Shown: positions 1 to 10,344 of the stretch, in pieces
How positions within the stretch are numbered: position 1 is the stretch's first letter
How the letters are laid out: each line of letters opens with the position of its first letter
NCBI GenBank assembly: GCA_002748755.1
Contig: PDTD01000015.1
Coordinates: 47,768 to 111,767, forward strand
Reading direction: 5' to 3'
DNA length: 64,000 nucleotides
DNA from: Desulfobulbus propionicus
Lineage (GTDB): Bacteria > Desulfobacterota > Desulfobulbia > Desulfobulbales > Desulfobulbaceae
Notes under the pieces: model-generated
Databases searched by the model: none
What the model was told of the DNA's origin: nothing
What the model saw: only the letters and a program-made list of their open reading frames with translations
Made by a program: the position numbers and the translations under genes

Positions 1-743
1 GGTGACACGGGATGACGTCCACCGGAGCTTTTTCCTTCACCTCCACCCATGGGGTGGTCAACAGGGTTCATGGCTACGCCCCGTACAGAAGGCCTTCTTC
101 CTTTCCATCGTTTTCTTCCCGCCTTGCCCAATTTTTGGCTACTGTATTCGCTGTTGCCAACTTGGCCTATGCAGGCCCGGCAATCTTTATGAAACTTGCG
201 AACCTCACCTGAAGGCAGCTTAACAAGAACATAATTTCCATCCTTGGCCATGAGCTGGGCAGAAGCTCCTGCTGAACGAACGAGCTGGGCTCCCTTACCA
301 ATCTTCATTTCAATGTTATGAATAATCGTACCAAGGGGAATATTTATCATCGGCAGACAATTTCCAGGTTTAATGTCCACATTATCACCTGCGACTATGG
401 TATCTCCTACTGCTATACCGTTAGGTGCCAAAATATAATTTTTTTCACCGTCTGCATAGGTGAGCAAAGCGATATGAGCAGATCTGTTGGGATCATATTC
501 AATGGAAGTGACCTTTGCAGGAACCGTGGTTTTGTTTCTCTTCCAGTCAATCAACCGATATTTTCTTTTGTGTCCTCCACCTCGGTGGCGGGTTGTTATA
601 CGACCATAGTTATTTCGTCCACCGGATTTTTTCAGCGGCCTGAGTAGACTTTTTTCAGGTCCATTATCAGAGAGGTACTCCTGATGAACAGAAACATAAT
701 GACGTTTTCCAGGTGATGTCGGTTTATGGGTCTTAATTGCCAT
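1..743 (-). CDS. rplB: 50S ribosomal protein L2 (partial)
   Basis: Large-subunit protein that binds 23S rRNA near the peptidyl-transferase centre. The minus strand from the ATG at 743 reads [19 protein letters not shown] and stays open to the window edge. About 247 of the usual ~275 residues are visible, up to the conserved [19 protein letters not shown] segment, so only the C-terminal tail is missing. It lies 53 bases after rplW in the S10-type gene order (rpsJ-rplC-rplD-rplW-rplB). The family is unmistakable; the gene is cut by the window, not truncated in the genome as far as can be seen. Confidence 0.97.
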   Translation of the reverse strand, partial: MAIKTHKPTSPGKRHYVSVHQEYLSDNGPEKSLLRPLKKSGGRNNYGRITTRHRGGGHKRKYRLIDWKRNKTTVPAKVTSIEYDPNRSAHIALLTYADGEKNYILAPNGIAVGDTIVAGDNVDIKPGNCLPMINIPLGTIIHNIEMKIGKGAQLVRSAGASAQLMAKDGNYVLVKLPSGEVRKFHKDCRACIGQVGNSEYSSQKLGKAGRKRWKGRRPSVRGVAMNPVDHPMGGGEGKSSGGRHPVS

Positions 744-796
744 TGTTTATCCTGTAATCTTGTATCTTCAGGGGGAAAATCCAGCGACTATTGTAA

Positions 797-1087
797 TCAA
801 AGTTCATCGAGGAAATTAATTTCACCCTCGGACAGAGTGACATATGCTTTTTTCCAATCGTTGGTTTTTCCTATAGACTTCAGACCTACGCGCTTCTTTT
901 TTCCCCGCATTGAAGTAGTTCGCACGTCCGCTACTTTGACATTAAATAGTTGTTCAACCGCTTGCTTAATTTCTATTTTATTAGCTGCCCTTGCAACTTT
1001 GAACGCGACGGTTCCCTGGGTTTCCTGCAACCGGCTGCTTTTCTCGGTCAGACAGGGTCCCTGTATGACTTCATAGAGTATTTTCAT
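797..1087 (-). CDS. rplW: 50S ribosomal protein L23
   Basis: Large-subunit protein at the polypeptide exit tunnel, the docking site for trigger factor and SRP. The 96-residue product matches the family length. It shows the typical N-terminal ILYEVIQGPCLTEKS segment, the NKIEIKQAVEQLFNVKV helix and the basic MRGKKKRVG loop. The start overlaps the rplD stop by four bases (ATGA), which implies translational coupling. It is part of the S10 operon. Confidence 0.97.
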   Translation of the reverse strand: MKILYEVIQGPCLTEKSSRLQETQGTVAFKVARAANKIEIKQAVEQLFNVKVADVRTTSMRGKKKRVGLKSIGKTNDWKKAYVTLSEGEINFLDEL

Positions 1088-1707
1088 ACCAACAACCTCT
1101 CTTCAATCTTCTCAATGCTGTTTTGTACGAGCATCAATTTCGAGTACTTCAATATATCATATACGTTGAGGCCGGCAACAGGGAGAACTTTGTAACCGAT
1201 TGCATTCCTGCAAGACTTGGCGGCAGTTTCATCATTATCCATGGTAATCACCAGGCAATCATCAAACTGGAAATTATGCATAACAGCAACAAAATCCTTG
1301 GTTTTGATTTCTTTTAATCCCAAATCATTGACAACAACGAGATTGTTTTCCTTCAATCGAGTGCTTAAGGCCATTTTTAGCGCAAGACGTTTGACCTTTT
1401 TAGGCATGGAATAGCTGTAATCTCTCGGCTTTGGGCCAAAAACTGTACCTCCGCCTCGCCATACCGGGGAGCTTTTGGTGCCGGAGCGCGCACGTCCTGT
1501 ACCCTTTTGCCGCCAAGGTTTGGCTCCCCCGCCACGCACCTCACTACGGTTTTTCGTGGAAGCATTCCCCGTACGTCTGTTGGCTCTTTGCATGCAAACA
1601 ACCTCGTGCAAAATGCCAGTATTAACCTCTACTGCAAACAGATCTTCGTTGAGTTCAATTTCTCCCACTTTCTCTGCCTGATTATTTACAACATCACATA
1701 CTGCCAT
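1084..1707 (-). CDS. rplD: 50S ribosomal protein L4
   Basis: Large-subunit protein whose extended loop lines the exit tunnel. In E. coli it is also the autogenous repressor of the S10 operon; whether it acts so here cannot be judged, because the upstream leader context differs. The product has 207 residues. The long arginine- and glycine-rich loop (RGGGAKPWRQKGTGRARSG then WRGGGTVFGPKPRDY) is intact. It lies 27 bases after rplC and overlaps rplW. Confidence 0.97.
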   Translation of the reverse strand: MAVCDVVNNQAEKVGEIELNEDLFAVEVNTGILHEVVCMQRANRRTGNASTKNRSEVRGGGAKPWRQKGTGRARSGTKSSPVWRGGGTVFGPKPRDYSYSMPKKVKRLALKMALSTRLKENNLVVVNDLGLKEIKTKDFVAVMHNFQFDDCLVITMDNDETAAKSCRNAIGYKVLPVAGLNVYDILKYSKLMLVQNSIEKIEERLLV

Positions 1708-1734
1708 GAGTATCTCCTTACGAGCAGCCTTGGG

Positions 1735-2367
1735 TTATGCTTTAGTATAAATACGTAACAAACCGTTTTTAGCACCAGGCACCGTACCTTTCAGCAAGAT
1801 AACATTATCCTCTTTCCTGATGTCAACAATAGTGAGATTTTTCTGTGTAACCAGAACATCACCCATATGGCCCGGAAGTTTTTTCCCCTTCACAACACGA
1901 GCAGGCCATGCACTGCAGCCAATGGATCCTGGCGCTCGATGAAATCCAGAACCATGGGAGGCTTTCCCACCCGCAAAGCCATGCCTTTTCATGACCCCTT
2001 GATACCCTCGACCTTTCGACTTACCGGAAACGTCGACGAAATCACCTACATTGAGCACCTCACTAGCGGTAATTTGCTGGCCAAGTTCGTACGCTTCTGG
2101 ATCAGTAACCCGAAACTCCTTGATATGATAAAACCCTTGCCCGCCGGCTCGCTTGAAATGTCCTGCCTCCGGTTTATTTATTCGGGCTGCCTTTTTCTCT
2201 AGAAACCCAACCTGTATGGCGTTGTACCCTTCTTTAGCGGTAGTCTTTTTCTGCAGAATCGTACATGGACCAGCTTCGACAACAGTAACAGGTATGGACC
2301 TCCCGTGTTCATCATACACCCGTGTCATCCCAATCTTTCGGCCCAGAATTCCTTTTGTCTTCGACAT
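1735..2367 (-). CDS. rplC: 50S ribosomal protein L3
   Basis: Large-subunit protein near the peptidyl-transferase centre. I chose the ATG at 2367, giving MSKTKGILGRKIGMTRVYDE and 210 residues, because this matches the family's N-terminus. An in-frame TTG 18 bases upstream would add MNTGRK without family support. The conserved HGSGFHRAPGSIGCSAWPARV loop region and GHMGDVLVTQKNL are present. The glutamine methylated in E. coli L3 lies in a comparable segment, but I did not align it. Second gene of the S10 group. Confidence 0.95.
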   Translation of the reverse strand: MSKTKGILGRKIGMTRVYDEHGRSIPVTVVEAGPCTILQKKTTAKEGYNAIQVGFLEKKAARINKPEAGHFKRAGGQGFYHIKEFRVTDPEAYELGQQITASEVLNVGDFVDVSGKSKGRGYQGVMKRHGFAGGKASHGSGFHRAPGSIGCSAWPARVVKGKKLPGHMGDVLVTQKNLTIVDIRKEDNVILLKGTVPGAKNGLLRIYTKA

Positions 2368-2444
2368 TTTTCTACCCGTATTCAATTAATCACTCGTGGA
2401 TAAAATATTACTTTTTTCTGCTTTTAACCTTGCGCCCAGATCCC

Positions 2445-2759
2445 TTAAGGAAGCTTAATCTCAACGTCAACACCAGCTGAGAGTTCCAGCTTCATCAAGG
2501 CATCAATGGTTTGCTGGGTTGGTTCAAGGATGTCCAGCAGTCTTCTGTGGGTTCTCATTTCAAACTGCTCTCTGGACTTTTTATCTACATGAGGAGAACG
2601 AAGGACAGTATATTTATTGGTACTGGTTGGCAGAGGAATCGGTCCAGCTATAGTTGCACCGGTTCTTCTTGCAGTTTCGACAATTTCTCTGGTTGAAAGG
2701 TCAAGTAATTTATGGTCGTAACCCTTCAGTCTAATACGGATCTTATCAGCAGGAATCAT
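2445..2759 (-). CDS. rpsJ: 30S ribosomal protein S10
   Basis: Small-subunit protein that also serves as the NusE antitermination factor with NusB. The 104-residue product shows [15 protein letters not shown], the [14 protein letters not shown] loop and [18 protein letters not shown] clear Shine-Dalgarno (AGAGGAG) sits 4 to 5 bases before the ATG, immediately after the stop of the dead tuf fragment. So rpsJ keeps the original spacing from the lost tuf gene. nusB lies elsewhere in this window (31.0 kb). Confidence 0.97.
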   Translation of the reverse strand: MIPADKIRIRLKGYDHKLLDLSTREIVETARRTGATIAGPIPLPTSTNKYTVLRSPHVDKKSREQFEMRTHRRLLDILEPTQQTIDALMKLELSAGVDVEIKLP

Positions 2760-2769
2760 TGTACTCCTC

Positions 2770-3000
2770 TTATTCGATAATTTCGCTGATCACACCAGTA
2801 CCAACGGTTCGTCCACCTTCACGAATAGCGAAACCAAGTTCTTTTTCCATGGCAATGGAGTGATCAATTCGCCTGTGATAAGCTCGTTATCACCTGGCAT
2901 AACCATTTCTATTCCGTCCGCCAGCGCAAACAATACTGTTCCATCAGTAACTCTGAAGTATAACTAAGCTCGGTTTCAATTAAAAAATGGCGTCTGCTCT
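2770..3000 (-). pseudogene. 3' remnant of a second tuf gene (EF-Tu)
   Basis: Read on the minus strand directly after the fusA stop, this stretch encodes the last ~75 residues of EF-Tu: QTPFFN, then [30 protein letters not shown], and finally [20 protein letters not shown] and a stop. Two in-frame stops interrupt it (TGA at the Gly after PFFN, TAG four codons later). One base is missing at the Ile of the TPIAM motif. No start and no G domain remain. It lies where tuf sits in most str operons (fusA-tuf-rpsJ). The intact tuf of this window is at 18.5 to 19.7 kb and differs at many bases, so this is not a recent copy. Confidence 0.93.
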
Positions 3001-3009
3001 GTGAACCCA

Positions 3010-5091
3010 TCATACGCCCCGTATTGCTTGGGTGATCTCTTCAGCTTTTTTCTGAGGAACTTCTGTAAATTCTGCAAACTGCATGCTAAAAACTGCCCTG
3101 CCCTGGGTCGCCGATCTAAGATCAGTAGAATAGCCAAACATTTCGGCCAAGGGGGCTTTGGCCTGAATAACCTGTCTGTCTTTTTCCACCTCAACACCCG
3201 AAACCTGCGCTCGTTTTTTGTTGAGATCATTGATAACATCGCCCAGATATTCTTCGGGTGTTACCACCTCAAGCAACATAACCGGTTCAAGCAGCTTGGG
3301 ATCGCCTTCCTGAGCTGCCGCACGGCATGCCATAGTAGAAGCGACACCGAAAGCCATTTCCGTGGACCGTTCCTCATCATAAGAACCACCGACCAGATGC
3401 GCCTCTACATCAATAACCGGATACCCTATGATTGGACCGGAATCCAAACTGTCCAATACCCCTTTCTTGATAGCCTCGACATATTGGTCGGGGATTGTTT
3501 TGTCATCAATCGCAGAATGAAAGCTTGTGCCACTACCTGCTGGAGCCGGGCGTAATTCAAGCTCGACATGCCCATACTGCTCTTTGCCCGTTACAAGGGT
3601 TTCAAATCGGCCAACGCCAGTACCAGTTTTGGTAACAGTTTCTCTGTAGGCTACCTGTGGTTTACCGATATTCGCCGAGACCTTGAACTCTCGAATCAGC
3701 CTGTCCACCACAATTTCAAGGTGTAATTCACCCATACCGGAAATAATCGTCTGTCCGGTATCTTCATTCACCGTAACCTTAAAACTGGGATCTTCTTTCA
3801 TGACCTTATCCAGGCTTTCTGATAGTTTTGCCTCGTCCGCCTTCGTTTTGGGCTCAATGGCTATTCCTATCACAGGTTCAGGAAAGGTCATTTCTTCCAG
3901 GACTATAAAATCTCCATTAGCACACAGCGTATCACCGGTGGTGGTCCATTTGAGACCGACCACGGCCCCAATATCTCCCGCCTGTAAGGCTGTGACCTCT
4001 TCACGTTTATTAGCATGTAACTTCAATAGCTTGGATATTTTTTCCGTTTTTCTTTTCAAGGGGTTAAACATTTTCTCACCAACCTTGAAAATTCCGGAAT
4101 ACACCCTAATAAAGGCAAGGCTACCCACATAGGAATCAGACTGCAGCTTAAAAACCAGACCGCAGAACTTTTCACTCCCTACAGGTTGCCGGATAAGAGG
4201 CACACCTTTCTTATCCTTCCCCTCAATCGGGGGAACATCTATGGGTGAGGGCAGATACCAGTTGATGGCATCAAGTAAAGGTTGTACCCCTTTGTTCTTA
4301 AACGCCGATCCACACAAAACTGGGACAATCTGCCGGTTGAGCGCCGCTTTTCTCAGTGCTGCGCGCAGTTCACCAGATGTAATCTCTTGATCATCTATAT
4401 ATTTTTCCATGATCTCCTCATCGAAGTCGGCCAACTTCTCGAGGAGTATCATCTTGGCGGCCGATGATTCGCCTACTAATTCATTAGGAATGGGCTCTTC
4501 AAAGACGTCCATCCCCAAAGAGTCCTCATCAAAGGTCAGTAGCCTCTCTTCAACGAGATCAATGATACCACGGAAAGTATCTTCGCTCCCGACAGGCAGG
4601 GTAACTGCCACTGGGTCGGCCCCTAGCCGCTGACGCATCTGGTCTAGGCAGCGCTCAAAGGAAGCCCCGACCCGGTCCATCTTATTAACAAAGGCAATCC
4701 TAGGGACCTCGTATCGATCAGCCTGTCTCCACACCGTCTCAGACTGAGGTTCCACTCCCCCTACAGCACAAAAAACAGCAACAACACCGTCCAGGACTCT
4801 CAAGCTACGCTCGACTTCAACCGTAAAATCTACATGGCCGGGCGTATCTATGATATTTATGACAACATCTTTCCAATGACAAGTCGTTGCAGCAGAGGTA
4901 ATGGTAATACCGCGCTCTTGTTCTTGCTCCATCCAGTCCATAACCGCAGTGCCGTCATGAACTTCGCCGATTTTATGAGACTTACCTGTATAAAAGAGTA
5001 TACGTTCAGTGGTTGTGGTTTTTCCCGCATCTATATGCGCCATAATACCGATATTGCGCACGTTCGATAACGTATCCGAACCAGCCACCAT
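3010..5091 (-). CDS. fusA: Translation elongation factor G
   Basis: Ribosome-dependent GTPase that drives translocation and ribosome recycling. The 693-residue product has the G1 motif [14 protein letters not shown] near residue 20, [10 protein letters not shown] (G2), DTPGHVDF (G3) and NKMD (G4). Domains II to V follow, ending [20 protein letters not shown] near the C-terminus. The length is typical for a single-domain-set EF-G1. The start ATG at 5091 is preceded by an AGGAGAAC-type ribosome binding site. It follows rpsG in the str operon. The stop is followed at once by the tuf remnant, so the deletion that killed tuf left fusA whole. Confidence 0.98.
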   Translation of the reverse strand: MVAGSDTLSNVRNIGIMAHIDAGKTTTTERILFYTGKSHKIGEVHDGTAVMDWMEQEQERGITITSAATTCHWKDVVINIIDTPGHVDFTVEVERSLRVLDGVVAVFCAVGGVEPQSETVWRQADRYEVPRIAFVNKMDRVGASFERCLDQMRQRLGADPVAVTLPVGSEDTFRGIIDLVEERLLTFDEDSLGMDVFEEPIPNELVGESSAAKMILLEKLADFDEEIMEKYIDDQEITSGELRAALRKAALNRQIVPVLCGSAFKNKGVQPLLDAINWYLPSPIDVPPIEGKDKKGVPLIRQPVGSEKFCGLVFKLQSDSYVGSLAFIRVYSGIFKVGEKMFNPLKRKTEKISKLLKLHANKREEVTALQAGDIGAVVGLKWTTTGDTLCANGDFIVLEEMTFPEPVIGIAIEPKTKADEAKLSESLDKVMKEDPSFKVTVNEDTGQTIISGMGELHLEIVVDRLIREFKVSANIGKPQVAYRETVTKTGTGVGRFETLVTGKEQYGHVELELRPAPAGSGTSFHSAIDDKTIPDQYVEAIKKGVLDSLDSGPIIGYPVIDVEAHLVGGSYDEERSTEMAFGVASTMACRAAAQEGDPKLLEPVMLLEVVTPEEYLGDVINDLNKKRAQVSGVEVEKDRQVIQAKAPLAEMFGYSTDLRSATQGRAVFSMQFAEFTEVPQKKAEEITQAIRGV

Positions 5092-5212
5092 GTTCTCCTG
5101 TTCTCGTACTTCTCATTTTCTCGGTTGCAATACCCAAGAAAAATTTTTCGTTATTACAACAGCTGCTCATCTCTGTCAATACTTATACTATCCACAGCTG
5201 TATTTTTTCCAA

Positions 5213-5686
5213 CTACCAACGATAATGGGCAAAAGCCTTATTTGCTTCCGCCATTTTATGGGTATCATCTTTTTTCTTCACCGATGCGCCCCTACTATTG
5301 AAAGCGTCAAGCAGTTCAGCGGCCAGCTTTTCTGCCATCGACCTGCCCGATCTCTTCTGCGCAAAGCCAATAATCCAACGAATGGCCAGCGCATTTCTTC
5401 TTTCAGGGCGGACCTCAACCGGTACCTGATAGGTCGCACCACCAACACGACGGCTTTTAACCTCTATACGGGGTCGTACTTTCTCCATGGCTTCTTCAAA
5501 TACCACCAAGGGTTCCTGATCGGTGACCTTCTTTGCTAGGATATCCATAGCCCCATAGAAGATACTCCTGGCGGTATTCTTTTTTCCATTCTGCATCAGA
5601 CCGTTGGTAAACTTTGACACCAACACGGAGTTGTACCGTGGATCTGGGTTTATCGGACGCTTATCTAATAATTTTTTTCTTGGCAT
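5213..5686 (-). CDS. rpsG: 30S ribosomal protein S7
   Basis: Small-subunit head assembly initiator that binds the 3' major domain of 16S rRNA. The 157-residue product shows [40 protein letters not shown] and [15 protein letters not shown], all standard for S7. It is the second gene of the str operon, between rpsL and fusA. In E. coli S7 represses this operon through the rpsL-rpsG spacer; here that spacer is only ~30 bases, so that mechanism is not supported. Confidence 0.97.
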   Translation of the reverse strand: MPRKKLLDKRPINPDPRYNSVLVSKFTNGLMQNGKKNTARSIFYGAMDILAKKVTDQEPLVVFEEAMEKVRPRIEVKSRRVGGATYQVPVEVRPERRNALAIRWIIGFAQKRSGRSMAEKLAAELLDAFNSRGASVKKKDDTHKMAEANKAFAHYRW

Positions 5687-5716
5687 AATATTTCCTGTGG
5701 TGCCTGTAACAGAGAA

Positions 5717-6088
5717 TTACTTCGGCCTTTTTGCTCCATATTTAGACCGACCCTGACGACGATCATTAACGCCCAAAGCATCCAGGGTACCACGTACAAT
5801 ATGATAACGCACACCGGGAAGATCCTTGACACGACCACCACGAATCAGCACAACGGAGTGTTCCTGAAGATTATGACCGATGCCGGGAATATATGAGGTA
5901 ACCTCAATCCCGTTTGTTAACCGCACCCTTGCTACCTTACGTAGAGCTGAGTTAGGCTTTTTAGGCGTCGTGGTGTATACACGCACGCAGACCCCGCGCT
6001 TTTGAGGGCAATTCTGTAAAGCCGGCGTATTCGATCTTTTGGTGATTTTTTTTCGTCTTTTGCGGACGAGCTGATTAATTGTGGGCAT
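5717..6088 (-). CDS. rpsL: 30S ribosomal protein S12
   Basis: Small-subunit decoding-site protein. The product has 123 residues. [18 protein letters not shown] and [16 protein letters not shown] are intact. Both lysines whose change gives streptomycin resistance in E. coli (Lys43 and Lys88 equivalents) are present, so a sensitive-type S12 is predicted. It opens the str gene group, about 110 bases after rpoC. No separate promoter was obvious in that gap. Confidence 0.97.
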   Translation of the reverse strand: MPTINQLVRKRRKKITKRSNTPALQNCPQKRGVCVRVYTTTPKKPNSALRKVARVRLTNGIEVTSYIPGIGHNLQEHSVVLIRGGRVKDLPGVRYHIVRGTLDALGVNDRRQGRSKYGAKRPK

Positions 6089-6198
6089 TCAAACCACTCC
6101 TTTACAAAATAGTCAATCATGCGTCAATAAGGTTGTAAATGAGCACGAAAGGTTCGATATTTAAACTATATCATCAAAAAGGTCAAGTTAAAATTTTA

Positions 6199-9100
6199 TC
6201 AATTCTCCTTGGTGATCCTGTACCGAGACAAACCAGTGCCAGCCGATATCAACCGACCCATGATGACGTTTTCCTTCAAACCGGAAAGATCGTCTATCTT
6301 TCCAGCCATGGCTGCGTTGGTAAGAACCTTGGTTGTTTCCTGGAAAGAAGCGGCTGAAATAAATGAATCCGTCGACAATGACGCCTTGGTCACCCCGAGG
6401 AGTAACGATTCTGCACTTGCAGGCTGCAGCCCGCCCATGGCCAATAATCGCTCATTTTCCTCCTGAAATTTCCACCATTCGACCTGCTGCTCGAGCATAA
6501 AGACCGAGTCGCCGGGATCAGTAATCCGAACCCTTTTCAGCATCTGGCGAACAATAGTTTCAATATGCTTGTCATTGATTCGAACGCCCTGCAGTCGATA
6601 AACTTCCTGGATCTCGTTTACCAAAAACCTGGCCAGCTCTTCAGAGCCAAGCACCCGAAGGATATCATTGGGAAGAACAGCGCCCTCCATAAGCCGTTCA
6701 CCAGCCTGAACCAGGTCTCCTTCGTGCACGGTTATATGTTTAGCTTTGGGAACAAGGTACTCCTTTGGCTCACCAGTTTCCGGGGTTACGACTATTCGTC
6801 GTTTTCCTTTCAGATCCTTGCCAAAGCTTACCAAGCCGTCAATTTCACTGATAACAGCCTGTTCTTTAGGCTTACGTACTTCAAACAGTTCCGCCACCCT
6901 GGGAAGGCCACCCGTAATATCCTTGGTCTTGGTAGTTTCGCGTGGAATCTTGGCCACCACGGTACCAGGAGTAATTATTTCATGCTCATCAACGGTGATA
7001 ATTGACCCCACTGGAAGCGGATACCGGGCAGCCTGATCCGTGCTCTCCAGTTTCACTGTTCTGCCCCTCTCATCTTTTATAGAAATTCTGGGGTTAATCT
7101 GCTTGCTTGATGTACTGGTTGTGATCACCTTGCTTGCCTTGCCGGTAATTTGATCGACCCGTTCCTGCATGGACTCGCCTTCAAGAACATCACCGTATTT
7201 CACCTTACCACCGACCTCTGCCACGATCGGTATGGAAAAGGCATCCCAATCGGCGATAACGCTCCCTGGGTCGATGGTTGCACCTTCCTCGATTCGCAAG
7301 ACAGCACCATAGGGGACAGGAAATCGCTCTCGATCAACGCCTTGGCTATCAAGAACAGAGATTTCTGCATTCCTATTCATAACCACAAGGAACCCCTCAT
7401 TGTTGACAACAGAATGCAGGTTTTTGCACTGAACCCGGCCACCACGCTGGGTTCTGATTTCGGCCTGCTCCACAGCTCTGCTCGCCGTACCGCCAATATG
7501 AAAGGTCCGCATAGTGAGCTGAGTTCCAGGCTCACCAATAGACTGGGCCGCGATAATACCAACAGCCTCCCCTATATTTACCATGTGGCCACGACCGAGA
7601 TCACGCCCATAACACATGGCACAGACACCACGCTTGGCTTCACAAGTTAACACAGAGCGGATCATCACCTGATCAACCCCTGCCGCCTCAATGGCGTCCA
7701 CCTTATCTTCGGTGATCTCCTCATCCATTTCAACCAGAATTTCACCGCTATGTGGATCAACCACATCCTCCAGTGCGACACGCCCCAGTATGCGTTCACC
7801 GATCCTGACAATAACCTCACCGCCCTCGACCAGTGGTTCGGCCTTCACACCGCGCATGGTTCCGCAGTCTTTTTGAACAATGGTGGAATCCTGGGCCACA
7901 TCCACTAACCTTCTCGTCAAATAACCGGAGTTAGCGGTTTTAAGAGCAGTATCGGCCAGTCCCTTACGTGCCCCATGGGTGGAAATAAAATATTCCAGGA
8001 CATTGAGTCCTTCGCGAAAATTCGCTTTAATGGGGGTCTCGATAATCTCTCCGGAAGGCTTGGCCATTAAGCCTCGCATACCTGCCAACTGTCGGATCTG
8101 ATCTTTGGAACCACGTGCTCCTGAATCCGCCATGATATAAACAGCGTTGAAGCTTTTGAGTTCCTCGACTTGGCCATTCTTATTGGGAGTGTACTCGACC
8201 GCCATCTCATCCATCATTTCTTTGGTGATTTTTTCGGTGGCTTTCGACCAAATATCAATAATTTTATTGTACTTTTCACCATCTGTAATCAGGCCGTCAC
8301 TATACTGCTGATCAACTTCCGCCGCCTCTTTCTCTGCATCTTCAACAAATTCCTCCTTCCGTACAGGTATTTTCATATCGTTGATGCAGATCGAAATTCC
8401 TGCCAGGGTGGCGTACTCATACCCAAGGTCCTTCAAACGATCCGCCAATAAGACTGTTTCCTTGGTTCCTGCATGTCGGTAGGTATAATCTATCAAAAAA
8501 GCGAGTTCTTTTTTCGCAAGTTCTTTGTTGACCAGAGAAAACGGTACCCCGTCTGGGAGAAGCTCGCCGACGATAACCCGCCCAACGGTGGTGTCCACCA
8601 TTTTCCCTTTGATACGAGCCTGAATTTTTGCCTGAAGGTGCACGGCACCGTTATCGTAGGCTATCCGGACTTCGCCCGGAGAACTGAACCGGGTGTCTTC
8701 GCCGACCACACCAAGCTTTTGGCGGGTCATGTAATAGAGTCCCAAAACAATATCCTGACTGGGGATAATAATAGGTCCGCCGTTGGCTGGGCTGAGAATA
8801 TTGTTGGTGGACATCATTAACACCCGTGCTTCGACCTGGGCCTCGACAGAAAGCGGGACATGCACTGCCATCTGATCACCGTCAAAGTCTGCATTAAAGG
8901 CGGCGCAGACCAGAGGATGCAGCTGGATAGCCTTGCCTTCGATAAGTACGACCTCAAAGGCCTGCATGCCAAGGCGGTGAAGAGTAGGAGCACGATTGAG
9001 AATGACGGGATACTCACGAACTATATCATCAAGGACATCCCATACCTCCTTGGCGCCCTTTTCCACCATTTTGCGGGCACTTTTAATGGTAGAAACATAA

Positions 9101-10266
9101 TTCTTATGTTCCAACCGGTTGTAAATAAAAGGCTTAAACAATTCAAGAGCCATCTTCTTCGGCAGGCCGCACTGGTGCAGGCGCAAATGCGGCCCGACTA
9201 CAATGACAGACCGTCCGGAGTAATCGACCCGCTTTCCAAGCAGGTTCTGGCGAAAGCGTCCCTGTTTTCCCTTGAGCATGTCTGAAAGTGACTTCAAGGG
9301 GCGCTTGTTGGGACCTGTAATGGTTCTGCCTCTTCTACCATTGTCAAAGAGGACATCAACCGCCTCCTGCAACATTCTCTTTTCATTACGGATTATGATA
9401 TCGGGCGCATCGAGTTCAAGTAACCTCTTAAGCCTGTTGTTACGGTTAATAACCCGCCGATAAAGATCATTGAGGTCAGAGGTTGCAAAACGTCCCCCTT
9501 CCAGGGGCACCAAGGGACGCAAGTCGGGAGGCAGAACAGGGATAACTTCAAGGATCATCCATTCAGGCTTATTGCCGGAATCCCTAAATGCCTCAACCAC
9601 ACTCAGGCGCTTGCCATACTTGGCCCGTTTGGTCGCTGACCCGGTGGTTTTCATCTCCTCTCGCAATGTTGCGGACAGTTCTTTGAGTTCAAGGGCCATG
9701 AGCATTTCACGGATAGCTTCAGCCCCTATGCCGACACGAAACTGGCCAGGATACATTTCAAGAGCATTGCGGTACTGTTCTTCGTTGAGCAAGGTGCCTA
9801 CGGCCAGGTCTTCGACCTGGGAGGCGACAACGGCATAGGACTCGAAATAGAGAATACGTTCGAGCTGTTTCAGCGTCATGTCAAGAATTGCGCCAATCTT
9901 TGAGGGCAGGCTTTTCAAAAACCAGATATGAGCAACAGGCGCAGCCAATTCAATATGGCCGAGGCGCTCTCGCCGAACCTTGGACTGGATAACTTCCACC
10001 CCGCACTTTTCACAGACAACGCCCCTGTGTTTCATGCGTTTATACTTGCCGCAGTTGCACTCGTAGTCTTTTACAGGGCCAAAGATCTTGGCACAGAAAA
10101 GTCCGTCCCGTTCCGGCTTAAAAGTTCTATAGTTGATGGTTTCCGGCTTCTTAACTTCACCGTGGGACCATTCTCTGATTTTTTCAGGGGATGCAAGAGA
10201 AATTTTGACCTTGTTAAAACTGACGGGCCCTTTTGGTTTTGCAAAGAAATTGAACAGTTCTTCCAC
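6199..10266 (-). CDS. rpoC: DNA-directed RNA polymerase subunit beta'
   Basis: Catalytic clamp subunit of RNA polymerase. The product has 1355 residues. The N-terminal zinc site ([20 protein letters not shown]) is near residue 70 to 90 and the catalytic aspartates are in [12 protein letters not shown]. The bridge/trigger loop region [19 protein letters not shown] and the second zinc site (CGTMRG ... [13 protein letters not shown]) are complete. The length is slightly below E. coli's 1407, without a large lineage insertion. It follows rpoB by 78 bases and is probably cotranscribed from the rplKAJL region. Confidence 0.98.
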   Translation of the reverse strand: MEELFNFFAKPKGPVSFNKVKISLASPEKIREWSHGEVKKPETINYRTFKPERDGLFCAKIFGPVKDYECNCGKYKRMKHRGVVCEKCGVEVIQSKVRRERLGHIELAAPVAHIWFLKSLPSKIGAILDMTLKQLERILYFESYAVVASQVEDLAVGTLLNEEQYRNALEMYPGQFRVGIGAEAIREMLMALELKELSATLREEMKTTGSATKRAKYGKRLSVVEAFRDSGNKPEWMILEVIPVLPPDLRPLVPLEGGRFATSDLNDLYRRVINRNNRLKRLLELDAPDIIIRNEKRMLQEAVDVLFDNGRRGRTITGPNKRPLKSLSDMLKGKQGRFRQNLLGKRVDYSGRSVIVVGPHLRLHQCGLPKKMALELFKPFIYNRLEHKNYVSTIKSARKMVEKGAKEVWDVLDDIVREYPVILNRAPTLHRLGMQAFEVVLIEGKAIQLHPLVCAAFNADFDGDQMAVHVPLSVEAQVEARVLMMSTNNILSPANGGPIIIPSQDIVLGLYYMTRQKLGVVGEDTRFSSPGEVRIAYDNGAVHLQAKIQARIKGKMVDTTVGRVIVGELLPDGVPFSLVNKELAKKELAFLIDYTYRHAGTKETVLLADRLKDLGYEYATLAGISICINDMKIPVRKEEFVEDAEKEAAEVDQQYSDGLITDGEKYNKIIDIWSKATEKITKEMMDEMAVEYTPNKNGQVEELKSFNAVYIMADSGARGSKDQIRQLAGMRGLMAKPSGEIIETPIKANFREGLNVLEYFISTHGARKGLADTALKTANSGYLTRRLVDVAQDSTIVQKDCGTMRGVKAEPLVEGGEVIVRIGERILGRVALEDVVDPHSGEILVEMDEEITEDKVDAIEAAGVDQVMIRSVLTCEAKRGVCAMCYGRDLGRGHMVNIGEAVGIIAAQSIGEPGTQLTMRTFHIGGTASRAVEQAEIRTQRGGRVQCKNLHSVVNNEGFLVVMNRNAEISVLDSQGVDRERFPVPYGAVLRIEEGATIDPGSVIADWDAFSIPIVAEVGGKVKYGDVLEGESMQERVDQITGKASKVITTSTSSKQINPRISIKDERGRTVKLESTDQAARYPLPVGSIITVDEHEIITPGTVVAKIPRETTKTKDITGGLPRVAELFEVRKPKEQAVISEIDGLVSFGKDLKGKRRIVVTPETGEPKEYLVPKAKHITVHEGDLVQAGERLMEGAVLPNDILRVLGSEELARFLVNEIQEVYRLQGVRINDKHIETIVRQMLKRVRITDPGDSVFMLEQQVEWWKFQEENERLLAMGGLQPASAESLLLGVTKASLSTDSFISAASFQETTKVLTNAAMAGKIDDLSGLKENVIMGRLISAGTGLSRYRITKEN

Positions 10267-10344
10267 GTAATCACCTATATCTTATCTAATCAGCATCTGT
10301 CTGCAGAGGATGTCTATTGTCTTCATTCCAGTCCGCTTTGGGTG

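Noticed and set aside
2770-3000. tuf remnant as a second functional EF-Tu
   Set aside because: Two stops, a one-base deletion and loss of the whole G domain exclude function.
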